NCBI GenBank assembly: GCA_039545295.1
Contig: BCIK01000021.1
Location: forward strand, 481,655 to 545,654
DNA from: Udeniomyces pyricola
Taxonomy: Eukaryota > Basidiomycota > Tremellomycetes > Cystofilobasidiales > Mrakiaceae
Direction: 5' to 3'
DNA length: 64,000 nt
The first letter of the stretch is position 1. Every line of letters starts with the position of its first letter. Below are positions 22,655 through 33,386 of the stretch, one piece after another. The position numbers and the translations under genes are program-made. The notes beneath the pieces were generated by a model, which had not been told where the DNA came from, did not search any database, and saw only the letters and a program-made list of their open reading frames with translations.

Positions 22655-24144
22655 ATGGGCATCGTCACCACCGCCATCATCAGCTCCACTGCGTTCCTTC
22701 TAGGTACGACCCGTAGTCCTCATCATCCGAGAGCTACTCAATGCTTGCATCTGCTGAGCCGAGTCGGATGACCTGCTTCTTCTCCGACTTCCTTCCTTCG
22801 TTCACCGGGCTTACCTCGTCCATCCTCGCCGCTCCTTCGTTCGCATAGGGACGACATTTACCCATTGGATTAGGTGCACACTCTCCTCTTTGTACTGGTC
22901 TGGCAATATATCTCTCTACCTGGAACTGACCTCTTGACTGATGATCATGATGCCCATAGTGATCATAACACCCTCTGGCGCTCGCCTGTGACTTCGTCAG
23001 CTCTCCTCACTTCACTCTCGTATTATAATGCTTTTGTCTCGGCTCCACCCATCGTCTTCTACACCTGGTGCACCATCTTTGCTATCGCTGTGATGAGTAT
23101 CTCTTGGAGAGTCGTCCATGGATTTACTGCCGAAGGCCGAGGGCAGGGCGAGTTCCTCTTTGATGGGGCGAGCCTTTGTAAGTCCGATTCGAAGACCTCT
23201 TTCTTTGCCGATAGTATTCGAAGGTGCTAGTGGAGGTGTCTTTGGTACCGACCGAGGAGTACGGATCGGTTGTCTTCTTTCTAAGAGGATGCGTGCTGAA
23301 CTGTCTGTTCGCTGGGTTTCATCGCGGTCTCGCAGTCCTCTTTGGCGCGTTCGCTTGGATTCACATGACCGATATCAGCCCAAGTGAGTAACGTCGCAAC
23401 ATTTCATCGAGGAGCTGCTTGGCGCTCGGCACTTTGTTGGCATCACATTTTCAGCACACGTCGGACTGATGACAATCTTACTTGTGATGTCCTTCTGTCG
23501 TTTGACTCCTCCCTGTTACAGTTTACGGCCAAATTCCCCGAAGCCTGCCCGCCGTCCTCGACACGTCATACCTCGACTCTCACCCGAATCTCAAGCCGGC
23601 CCTCATCGATCTCGCTGCCAGGTAAGGTTTCAGTTTCAGTCTTTGTTATCACGTCACTCGTGATGGTCGCTTGGTCCGGCATCAAGACAGCCCAGGCTGA
23701 TGACTCGTCATAATGCCATTGAACTTTGTCTGCCAGTCACGTTCTGAGTGCAGTCGCGCTTACGGGAGTCCTCGCTTTGCAAGTACGTACTGGCTTCGGA
23801 ACTTTGGGTCAACCCAGTCTGGCTCACTGACCGTTCCGTATTGTCACAACCAGGGCGCCCGATACTACTCAACACATCTCGACCACTCGGACGAGATTGA
23901 TGACTCTTTGCGATCCCCGGCCTCGCCCGCTTTTCCGCCGACAGTCGCCCCTTCTTCCCTACCGGAAAACGCCCCACCAAAACCCCCGTCCTCCCTCAAC
24001 CTCGAAGTTCCACCCCTTGATTTAGATCCCATTCTAAGATCACCGGCTGGATCGAGCTCGCCGAACAGGGAGCGCAGAAAGTCCAGCAGGTCGAGCCCGT
24101 CGGGCAAGACTACCCGCAAGCGCGTACCGTCTTCGGATGCCTAG
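22655..24144 (+). CDS. SHR3: SHR3-type ER chaperone for amino-acid permeases
   Basis: Shr3 proteins are multi-pass ER membrane chaperones that let amino-acid permeases fold and leave the ER. The start at 22655 gives MGIVTTAIISSTAFLLG; a splice joins it to TTFTHWI and then DHNTLWRSPVTSSALLTSLS, the family signature (LLGT-FTHW--DH-TLW-SPVT). It continues with YYNAFVSAPPIVFYTWCTIF (second membrane segment) and FLFDGASL. Two introns later come the conserved GQIPRSLPAVLDTSYLDSHP and NLKPALIDLAASHVLSAVAL, then TGVLALQ, the last membrane helix. The tail is hydrophilic, Pro/Ser-rich and ends in a basic KTTRKRVPSSDA. The middle exon (about 23240-23380) is the weak spot: the better frame reads hydrophobic (LFAGFHRGLAVLFGAFAW) and needs an acceptor inside GGTGCTAG. 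It follows the CFEM-like gene in the same direction, 450 bp away, and converges with the AAA gene. Confidence 0.82.
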
Positions 24145-24286
24145 GCAATGCGGGCATGGCCTCAGAATTGTTTACGAAACTTTAGGATGAGGTAGCGATC
24201 GGGAGGGAGGATAAAAGAGGCGGCTATTTTTGTAGGAAAACTTCAACGTTTCGAGCGCCTGTATCTCATGCTGTGCATCATCTTCA

Positions 24287-27243
24287 TCAACCAAAAAGAG
24301 GCCACCATTGCCTTTTCCCCTCCTTATCCTCTCCATCCTCGGACGGATCCTCTTCTGGATCGATTCCGACGAATCGTAAAGCACGGCCCTTGTCAGACCG
24401 TTCGACCTTGAAGGGTTGCTTGAGGAAAATTTCCCTGTTCACGTTTGAGCCGAGAAGTCATCAGCGACTCGCACAAATGGGTAGATGTTTTCTTTTTGTA
24501 CGCAATACACTGGCAGCTTACCGAGTTCTTCCGAGGGATTCGATGGCACTGACTCGATCCATGACTGAATCAAGGAGCTCAACAAAGCCTTCCTCGGTAA
24601 CGATGGAACGAATGGCAGACAGGGTGACATGCGAGTCAGGTCGAACGTGAAACTCTCGGTCGATCGAGATTCTACTCGGCCAAGGCAGAACAGAGTATTC
24701 AGTATCACGAAAAAGAAGCGTGGCGATCGACAGCACACGGAAGCTGAAAAATTTCGAAGAAGGCTTACATGTTGAGATGATCGAGTGGGAGCAAGAAATC
24801 CGCCCTGGTCATAAGTTGCCTTGCACGACCATACGTGACCCATCCCATCTCTTCGCCCTCACCAATCACAGCATCACCGTCAGCCTGAAGCTCGTCGGGA
24901 TCCTCTACGACGTCGAGACCGAGCTCATGCGGAGAAGCAGGCGATTTCTCTACGAGGTTTGGTGGGTCATCGGCAAGGGCGTCAGAGTGGTCAGGAGACT
25001 CAATGGATTTAGGTTGAGCCAATTCTCGAAGAAGGAGCCTACAAAATAAGCGTATGAGGGAGATGATGCAGTAGTGTCAGTCGCCTGGCCAACTCTGAAG
25101 AGGGCCGGGCAGAAGAGACCCGTTGACGTAGCAGATACTCACCAAGAGCAACTGGCCCACTTCATGTCGTCCATGACCTGTATATAGAGGAACGTGAATC
25201 ACAAGGGAGAAAGCATGAATATCTGGCCCTTGGACTTGCGGTGCAACAAGATAAACGCACATCGTCATCGCAATCATCTGTAGATGTGAATGTTCGTTGC
25301 GTGGTCAGTCAAACCGAGTCTGGTCGATGTTACGGCATGGGTTAAGAGACTTACCAATCAATCCGATCTGGGACATGATCCATTCACGCTCGCAGCGAAC
25401 CATAAACTTGGCTTCTTCCAAGGGATCACTTGCACGCGCGACTCGATTAAGCTATCGAATCACAATGCGTTTGAAAGTATCAGCCTAGTGTTCTGACGCT
25501 GTGCGCTGTCCGAAAGAAGATCGTGCGAAGCACGTACGAAGCTAGTTCGGCCACCGATGAGCTTAATAATCTCTTCTAGTACTGACGGGGCCAGAGGCTC
25601 AAGGTGCGGGTGAGTTTGTTTACGAAGACATGCGAGCGCATCCCGGGCTTTGACATGGCACAGATCATACACGCTCAGGATGCGTTGACGGGAGGCGTTC
25701 TGCGTAGTAAGAGTAGAACAAGTCAGCTGGGGGATGAACAGATTGATGCTCGAGACTGAGATGAACCTGCCTTCTTCAAGACGTCAAATGGCCAGAAGTC
25801 GTCACTCGAGAATACAAACGTCGCGATGCCGGCTGATTGGAAAACATCATGTTAAGGTGAGGGTAGCTCAATTGCGTGCAAATTACAGCTTGACAGTAAC
25901 AGCAAGATGAAGTGAAGAAAGCGGACCTTCGGCCCAAGCTTCCGCCCGCTGTTGAAGCTGATGCAGCAGAGCGTGTCCTTCCGGAGTGTTCGGGAAGAGG
26001 TGGACGTTGTTGAAGATCAAACACAGTGGCCGTGACCTCTTGCGAGCGTATTTAAGAGCGACTTTTTCCAGCTTGTTCATTGCCCTCTCAATATCAAGCG
26101 ACGGCCCACCATTACGAGGGTCGGCACGAGAGAAGAGGGCTCCTGTCAGGACCAAAAACAGGGCACGAAGCAGACAATATGAGTCGATGAAATATTGCGT
26201 ATGTGAGCAAGCAGATGAACGAACCTTGCCAATCCTCCATGAAATCATAATTCAGGGCCTGTGTACAAACACAGTACAGTCAGTCTGTGGCGTGTCCGGA
26301 ATGCCCGCAGCTGAAGTCTCCCTGACAATCAAGTGAGATCTCACTTTGCCGATACGCATTCGGACGACTTCGAGATCAGGATGCGCTTCAACAAAAGCTG
26401 AGATTGTTCGACAACGACATCAGCTACATTTCAGATCCTGCTCATGATTGAAGAGGCACCCCTAACAAAGCTTACTCACCTGCACCGTCGGCTTCGATAC
26501 GCCGCATTGCATTCAGAAGCATTGTCCCCTTGCCAGTGCCTTTACTGCCCATGATGAGAAAGTACTTGCCAGACTCTTCACCATTGACGATCCTGTCGAC
26601 TAAGGTCTACTAACGTGGTTTGAGCACTATCCAACAACAGAATCAACGGGCACGATCATGGGCCAGTGTGAAACACGAACCTGTTCTTCCCGGACTAGAT
26701 GCATTGATCCCTCTTCTTGATCGCCTTCAGTGTTCTGCCGTCTGGTTCGACTGGAATTATGACCTAAATCGAGAGCTGGATCGTATCCGGCCTGGAAAGC
26801 TTTTTCCTGAACATGACGCACGTTTGCATACAGGAATTAGCTTGGAGTTTTGCTGACATGGCTCTCTGACGGGACCACCCATTATTCGGCTGGTTCTTGA
26901 TTTCACTCGATAGTGCACGTACCATGGTCCAGATGACTGAGGCTTTGTAGTAGCTAACATATGCTGCCCCTCCTGCGAACAGGGCAACGATACCGACTGT
27001 GGTAGCTAGCACAGCATCGACGGCGGGGTTGGAGCCCAAGCGAGGGAAGCGATGATGCTCGTTAGAGCGATTGGGGTGAGGAGGTTCAGACGACTTGTCG
27101 GACGGTTCCGGCTGGAGAGGGTTCGGGAGTGGAGATGATGGCGACGGCTGGAATGGAGACGATGCGTACGCTCGGGCGGGCCGGATGTAGAGTGATCTGA
27201 GAGATGGCGGTGGTACCAGAGCAAGCTGGCGAAGGAGGTGCAT
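24287..27243 (-). CDS. Mitochondrial membrane-anchored AAA/P-loop ATPase
   Basis: N-terminus MHLLRQLALVPPPSLRSLYI is Arg-rich and non-acidic like a mitochondrial presequence; a Pro/Ser linker and one transmembrane helix (AVLATTVGIVALFAGGAAYV) follow. The ATPase part starts with a Walker A, FLIMGSKGTGKGTMLLNAMR (near 26560). Then come PDLEVVRMRIGKALNYDFME and a Walker B-like RPLCLIFNNVHLFPNTPEG (near 26000), with Asn-Asn where most AAA proteins have Asp-Glu, and a sensor-like ATFVFSSDDFWPFDVLKK. The C-terminal part has LCHVKARDALACLRKQTHPH, a helical domain with ELLDSVMDRV and a final basic segment ending KRQWWPLFG. The layout fits a fungal family of AAA proteins with a C-terminal winged helix, and distantly Yme2/RNA12. 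It lacks the RNA-recognition part of Yme2. ATPase activity is likely; the role is unknown. The stop at 24287-24289 rests on the splice into EIFLKQPFKVERS. Confidence 0.75.
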
Positions 27244-27877
27244 ACTAGCTCAGGATACGGGAAGCGTATGTATGACGCGACTATCTAGTCCAGGTCGATT
27301 GTTAGAACGATGTGGTGTGACATATCATGAGATGCAGTTGGGTTCCGTTGGCCGTTGGGTTGGGCGATGTGTGACCAGATGTGACATGTGACGATATGAC
27401 TCCTCGTCGGTTACATGACTGCTTGCTATCACGGTGCTCTCATCGACCCACCGTGTCAGAATTTTCATAGGAATATATCACCACTCATCTGTGAGTCTCA
27501 AATATATAGTTGATAGCTCAGACCTCATGATCATGGATGATCGATTGAGGCATCAGGATGTACTGCGAACTGGTGTCAGGTTGTGCTATGATTACCTGAT
27601 GATAGCAGCATGACGTATACAGACGTTTCCACGACGCACGCGTACGCGCGTACACGCCTGTATTATTACTCGCAGGTACACGTCGTCAGCTGGATAATGG
27701 TCATGAATGCATGAATGCCCTGATCCCCGCTCCTTTGTGTTCGTTCCTCAAAGCCAACCACATCCATTGATCATCCGGTCAATCTCCTCATCGCTACGCA
27801 ATTCAGCCACAACCTCAGTTCCCCTCTCTGCCTTCTTCGCAGATCACCTCTTGTTTCACCTCAAACCGCTCTTTGCC
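27244..27877. promoter_or_regulatory. Divergent promoter region
   Basis: About 630 bp between the start codons of the AAA ATPase (minus) and the M28 peptidase (plus). It contains AT-rich stretches near 27470-27520 and a perfect 12-bp palindrome GTACGCGCGTAC at 27642-27653 set in an alternating CG/TA tract. I see no gene. The region should hold both promoters; no factor can be assigned. Confidence 0.5.
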
Positions 27878-30800
27878 ATGCTCAAACCGCCCATAGGGCC
27901 GAGACGTGACCCGTTGCGCACTTTGGGCGTCCTCCTTTTGCTCGTTTTGACAGTTGCATGGATTACCGTCCGTTTGCATTATGGTCTACCAGAGCCCGTT
28001 CTCGAAGGGTCGGTTCTCATTCCTTGGCGATGTTCCGTATCTAGGCGATTCATGCCAGACTCTTGACCTCGCCATCGCTTTCTCGAGGTTCGACATCAAA
28101 GCTGGGTTGCGCAGACACTCTCAATGCTGATTGCTTAGTCGACCGACACCTTTGTGCCCAGGACGGACCCCATTACGCATCTTCCGGTGTTCTCCGAGAC
28201 CAATGCCGTCGCTCATATCCAAGCTCTCGAAGTTCGCCCAATTTAACACGATCGTGCTCGCCCGTGACCCCCTGAATTATCAGCTGATGCCATCTGGCGC
28301 ATGCTTGCAATCGCAGGACATTGGTTATCGTATAGTCGGCACCAAGGAGCACATCCTCGGACGAGATTATGTCCTCAATCAGGTCAACCAGCTCAAGCAA
28401 CAATGCGAATCAGTTGCAGGGTTGGTGTGTGATGTCTGGCTTCAACGCGGCAACGGCTCCCATCGGTTCAACATCCTCGATCGCGATGTGCTCAAGACTT
28501 ATTCGGGCCTCACCAACATCGTTTTTCGGATATCGGATGGCACTCCCGAGTCACACGCGACCGCTCTCCTTGTCAACGCTCACATCGACTCTCAGCTTCC
28601 TGGTCCGGGCGCTGCTGATGACGCAATCGGGGTCGGGTACGTCGTCCTTGAACCATGCGAGTAATCCTTTTCCTCTGCCATCGCTGACTCAGTCGTCTTG
28701 CAGAGTGATGCTCGAGATTGCTCGGATCCTCATCGAACGAAAAGACCCTTCCATCAAAGGCTCGCTCGTACTTCTCTTCAATAACGCCGAGGAGTCGCTC
28801 CAGGACGGATCGCACCTTTTCTCAACCCAGAGCGAGCTTGCATCTTCTATCAAAGCGGTTGTCAATCTCGAAGCAGCGGGATCTAAGGGAAGCTCTATGC
28901 TGTTCCAGGCCACGAGTGAGGAGATGGTCCGGGCTTACAGCAAAGTTCCCTATCCGCACGGCACTGTCCTCGCGGCCGACGTCTTTGCATCTGGAATCAT
29001 GGGCTCCGACGTGAGTATCGTAGTCAAATCCGGGACGGCGAATCAGTGCGCTGTCAGCTCCATCTGACCTAACGTTTGACCACCACCCTTTGAAATATCG
29101 CTCGTCCCTCACACCGCGTAGACCGACTGTTCGTACAGGTTATTTAATTAACATTGGAGTCTCAGTATGCCTTGGATTAACTCAGCTAACAGAATCCCTT
29201 GTCATATTATAGTCGGGCAGTTTGAAACTTATCTGGACGTTGTCGGCTTGGACACGGCCTTAGTTTACCATAGTCAGCACATTTGTCACCCGTTTTACAT
29301 CACCTTACCCAGCTTGTCTGACTGGTATCGCTCTTGACCAGGCTGGTATTATCACACTGCCAAGGACACGGTCGCCAACCTCGAGGTTGGTTCAACGCAA
29401 CACATGGGACAGAATACGCTTGCTATCGTCGATGCTCTCCTGGACCCAAGCTTCGATCTTGGGAGCATTCAAAAGAAGAGCGAGACTGGCAAGCAGACAA
29501 CAGGTGATTACGAGTTCTGTTGCGTTACCTATCGGTCCATACCATGTTTTCCCCGGAGAAATTGAACTCGCACCTTACGTTGTCCTTTGCCCTTCCCCTC
29601 GCTCTTGCTTGTTTCCGTGCCTCCGCCCCTCTCCCTCCCAGTTTATTTCAGCTTTTTTGATCGGTTCTTCTTCTTCTACGACCTCTCTCTGGCTCGTAGG
29701 GTGAGCACTCCTTGCCATCCCCCTCGCTCCTTTCTCTCTCATGCGCACTACATCTGTCGTCGTGCATATCACGCCCGACTGTTGCTTACCGCCGCAATAT
29801 CGCATTTAGATCACTCTGGGCTTGTACTCGATCGTCGCTATAGTCATCATAAACTTCACACCATGGGGACACTGGAGAGCGTATGCGCTGTCCTCGGTCG
29901 GTATCCTCGGGTCATTGATAGGCGCCATCGCTGGAGCGAACGTTGTTGCCTTTATCATGAAGTCTGTGAGTGTTCAAGTACCCTAAAGATTCCATGTACC
30001 ACGAGTAGGACCATCTCTAATGTCCACATAACAGGTCCTCAATTCCGCAATGTCTTGGTTCCGGTCTGAATTTGCGTGCTTGTTGCTGTACGCTCCTCCT
30101 GCGTTCTTGGGCGCCCTTGTGAGTACGGGTGCTCAATGGCTGGATGGACTGAAGTTCTATAATCTGTCACTGACTTTCCACGCGTATCAGTCTGTACAAT
30201 TCTTCATGGCCTGCTATGTGCGACCAAGCGATGCTCCTTACCTGGCGCATTCGTCTACACTTGCCACGCTTTTCTTCCATGCAAACATGATGCTTTTGGC
30301 GACCGAGCTCGGTCTTCGATCTGGATGTATCAACATGTTCCAGGTCGTCTCAAGCTTACTCGCCTTTGGCGCAGACCAAATCTTAAGGCAGCTTCGAGGA
30401 AAGAGAAGTGACGGAGACGTCGGTCTTGTGAGATATCTCGCCGTTGTAGATGAGGCAGCAGAAGATAAACAGGGTACGCCAAAATAAGAAGACGACCAAG
30501 GCTGACAACTCCACTTGTCATGTGCGCTCGCAGCTTCACCTCGCCGTCGATCAAATCATCCCCACTATCATTGGTGTGGAGTCCATCACGATCGCCCTTG
30601 GAATCTTCGTTGAGTCACCTTGTCTTGAATGATCCCGAGCAGAGATAGGAACCAATGCTTATTTGTTCTTTCTATCGCCAGGTTCCTTTGACCGGTCGCA
30701 TGGGGGAGGAAGCTGTACGTCGATTCTAGCTTTGGAAGATTGCTGAAGAATTATGTGTGTGTTACTCAAGCAGTTGCTCTCATCATCTTTGCATGTAGCC

Positions 30801-32386
30801 TGCCGAGCATATCATCGCTACGGTACGATACAATTTGGTTCGCTTCTGGAAGTGTGATGATGTATGCTTGTCGTCGCTCATATCGGACCTATTACGTATC
30901 AGATCGTTGCCGTTGTATCCTTTATCTTCGCCCCCACTGCCCTCCCTTTCTTCCACTCGTTCACCGCAACATTCCGTCGTCGGGCTCTGCAATTCCTTCT
31001 GGCTACAAGCATAATCGCTGTCGTTGTCTTTGCCAGCTACATGGTGCCATATGATGCCGAGCACCCGCGAAGGATCTTCCTTGAGCAAGAATTCAACGCT
31101 ACCAGTAGGGCTTGGACGTTCCATGCCGCCGCGATGGACAGTGCCCCAGGCTCCAAGGCCATCTTTGATGACATTCATCGAGTTCTCGATGGCAAAGGAA
31201 CAGAAGTCGACTATACGCCAATGCACGTGAGTAAAATGTATCGGCGTGGCAATGATCTGTCTATATGCTTCGGAACTTAATTTTTGTGGTGTTTGGTGCT
31301 CTGATCTTGCCCCAGCCGTTGAACCCGTCGTGGGATGCGCTATACCCGTGAGCAGATCGTGCTTGACTCCTTGCAATTTCTCCGCCGTTTTTGCTGACCT
31401 GTTTGTCGTCTTGTAGTGTCGGAGACGTGAGCTTCATCGATCCCGTCGGAACCTTCGATCTCGCTTCCATGCAAGCTGATATTTACGCTTACAACATCTT
31501 CTGCGACAGTACTTCACGACATACCAGCACGGCCTCGCTGAACCTCAGGAGACTGGCATCTTGCCTTCGCTTAGCATCTCGGCAATCCGAGACGAGTACG
31601 ATCCGGTGACGGACCTTCGAGAACTCGTCATCAAAGTCGAGCACCCAGGATTGATCTGGCCAGGTAAATCAAACTCACTGTGTTACGCCTTGCGCTGTCA
31701 CAGCCAACTGAGCACCGCATCGTATTGTCATAATCAGCTATCGCGTTCTCGGCGGCCATCACATCCTGGCCGTTCAACACACCACCTCCTCCGGGAGCCG
31801 CAAGACACCATCTGAAGGGCGCGTCCGAATATGGTTACGAGACTTATGAGGTCGCATTCACCTGTATCGGCAAGGAGCCTATTTGTGAGCGAATGGAACG
31901 ACTGCTTTCTCAGCCTTTGAACCTTTGCTAACCGAGTTGTGGTCTATGCATCGTACCTCTAGTGGTGGATTACGTTGGACTGGTCGAGACGGGCATGTAT
32001 CCAAAGTGAGCGGGGTGAAGTCCTTGGTCGACGAATCCGACGGTAGCAGTCTTAAGATTGCAAGTCGTGTCTACTGAAAACTGTTTCTTTTATTGCTTCT
32101 TTCCTCAGTACGGCTTTAGCCCGAGGACAAGATACACCGGGTACCGGGCGATGGGCAATGTTGGATAAGCACCTCAAAGAAAAGTATCATGGTGCCCTCG
32201 ACAGTATGTTGCAGGTTATGTTTGTTGTTGTTGTTGTTGTCGTTGTTGTTGGAGCAAAGGATGCGAACGAAGCCTTGGACTCGGTCTTTGAACTAAACTA
32301 ACTCGCTCGATCTCTCTCGGCTTTTCATTGATGGTGTGATTCTAGCTCTTATGATGACGACAGTGGTGGGCAATGTGGTGGTTTAG
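27878..32386 (+). CDS. M28 membrane metallopeptidase (ERMP1/PFF1 type)
   Basis: A zinc aminopeptidase-fold protein with many membrane helices, as in the ER metallopeptidase ERMP1 and yeast vacuolar Pff1. The start MLKPPIGPRRDPLRTLGVLL leads straight into a signal-anchor helix. After an intron: DPITHLPVFSETNAVAHIQA, then GYRIVGTKEH. The M28 zinc site is visible: LLVNAHIDSQLPGPGAADDA, IGVGVMLEIARIL, LLFNNAEESLQDGSHLF and AWYYHTAKDTVANLEVGST (His-Asp, Asp, Glu-Glu, His ligands). FGQFETYLDVVGLDTALVYH matches the ERMP1 segment between them. Downstream exons give at least six hydrophobic segments (for example YSIVAIVIINFTPWGHW and YAPPAFLGALVSTG), and a lumenal-type C-terminal domain with MLDKHLKEKYHG and TTVVGNVVV before TAG at 32384-32386. 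About 900 residues over many exons. Which organelle it sits in is not decided by sequence. The first intron (about 28010-28137) is the least certain join. Confidence 0.88.
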
Positions 32387-33386
32387 ACCTGTGGATGAGC
32401 TGAATGGGAGGAAAGTGCTGATTCGTACTGACTTGATAGAGGGGACATGACGGTGGATATATATCAAGTTTGAGAGAAAGAATGAGTGACATCTGATGAG
32501 AGGCGGGTTGTGTATAGACACTGACTGGATGGATGCTCCAACAGCTCATGGATGGTCGATGGATGATGGATAATGAATAATGGATACTGAATAATGATAT
32601 TCATTGGAATTTAGCTCAAGGGTGGGCAAGATAAGGAGAAATGAAATATATATAGGAAAACAAGATTGGATTTCTAATCGGCCAGCCAGTCTGGAGCTGT
32701 CCGCGATAAACAAGGCGGTGCCCGGCCGTTTCTCACTTTCGCCCTTCGCCTGCCTTTGCCCTTTGCCATTTGCCCATTGCCCATTGCCCTTTTTCCCTTT
32801 GCGCCTGTGGACTTTCTCCCCTGCTTTCTTCTCTCTTCCGAACCGATTCTTCCCCCTCGACCACCTTCTGCCCTCTTGCTCCTCTCCCTTCTTCTCCCTT
32901 CTCCCTTCTCCCTTCTCCCTTCGCTCGCTCCCCTCCCCCACCCGCACGTGTTGGATGATCTTTGACGAGTCCACCTGCCAAGACGTACGTCCACCTCCAA
33001 ACAAAACATGCCCACCCCCGACAATCCGTCCATCCCGCCTGTCGGACATTCCCCCGTCGAGTCACTCTCCGACGACGCCTAAAGGCTAACTCGACTTTTT
33101 CCAACGCCTCTTTCCTTCCTTTCGTCTCTTTGTTTCCTTCCCTATCTTTCCCACTTTCCCACTTTCACACTTTCTTCCATCCTCGCCTCTATCTCCTTCC
33201 TTTTCCCCTCTCTCCCTCACTTCTTTCTTACTTTTCCGCACCGTCCCACTCCTGTCCATTCACTCTGCCCCCTCCCTTCTCCCATTGCCCTTTCCCCCAC
33301 AGTACATCTCAGATCAAGTGTTTTCCATCGCTCCTTAGAAGCCCGTTCTGCACCCCCCCGTACCCAACTCTTTCCTCTTCTCCGAC
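32387..33386. other. CT-rich intergenic region and probable leader of CPA2
   Basis: One kilobase without a convincing gene. From about 32700 to 33386 the plus strand is strongly pyrimidine-rich, with imperfect tandem units: GCCCATT/GCCCTTT at 32752-32800 and CTTCTCC repeats at 32888-32930. Overlapping long frames on both strands (for example a Lys/Glu/Arg-rich minus-strand one) are by-products of this bias. CT-rich blocks just before start codons are common in highly expressed fungal genes, so this is probably the CPA2 promoter and leader. Confidence 0.6.
32888..32930 (+). repeat. CTTCTCC short tandem repeat
   Basis: The unit CTTCTCC is repeated with small variations within a longer pyrimidine tract. 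It lies in the upstream region of CPA2 and has no coding support on either strand. Confidence 0.75.

Noticed and set aside
26620..26856. Plus-strand frame opposite the AAA gene
   Set aside because: It is antisense to the conserved Walker A exon and its 5' neighbour; the minus-strand reading has clear splice sites and family motifs.
32546..33049. Minus-strand Lys/Glu/Arg-rich frame
   Set aside because: A direct by-product of the pyrimidine-rich tract on the plus strand; several frames are open together and none has a conserved motif.
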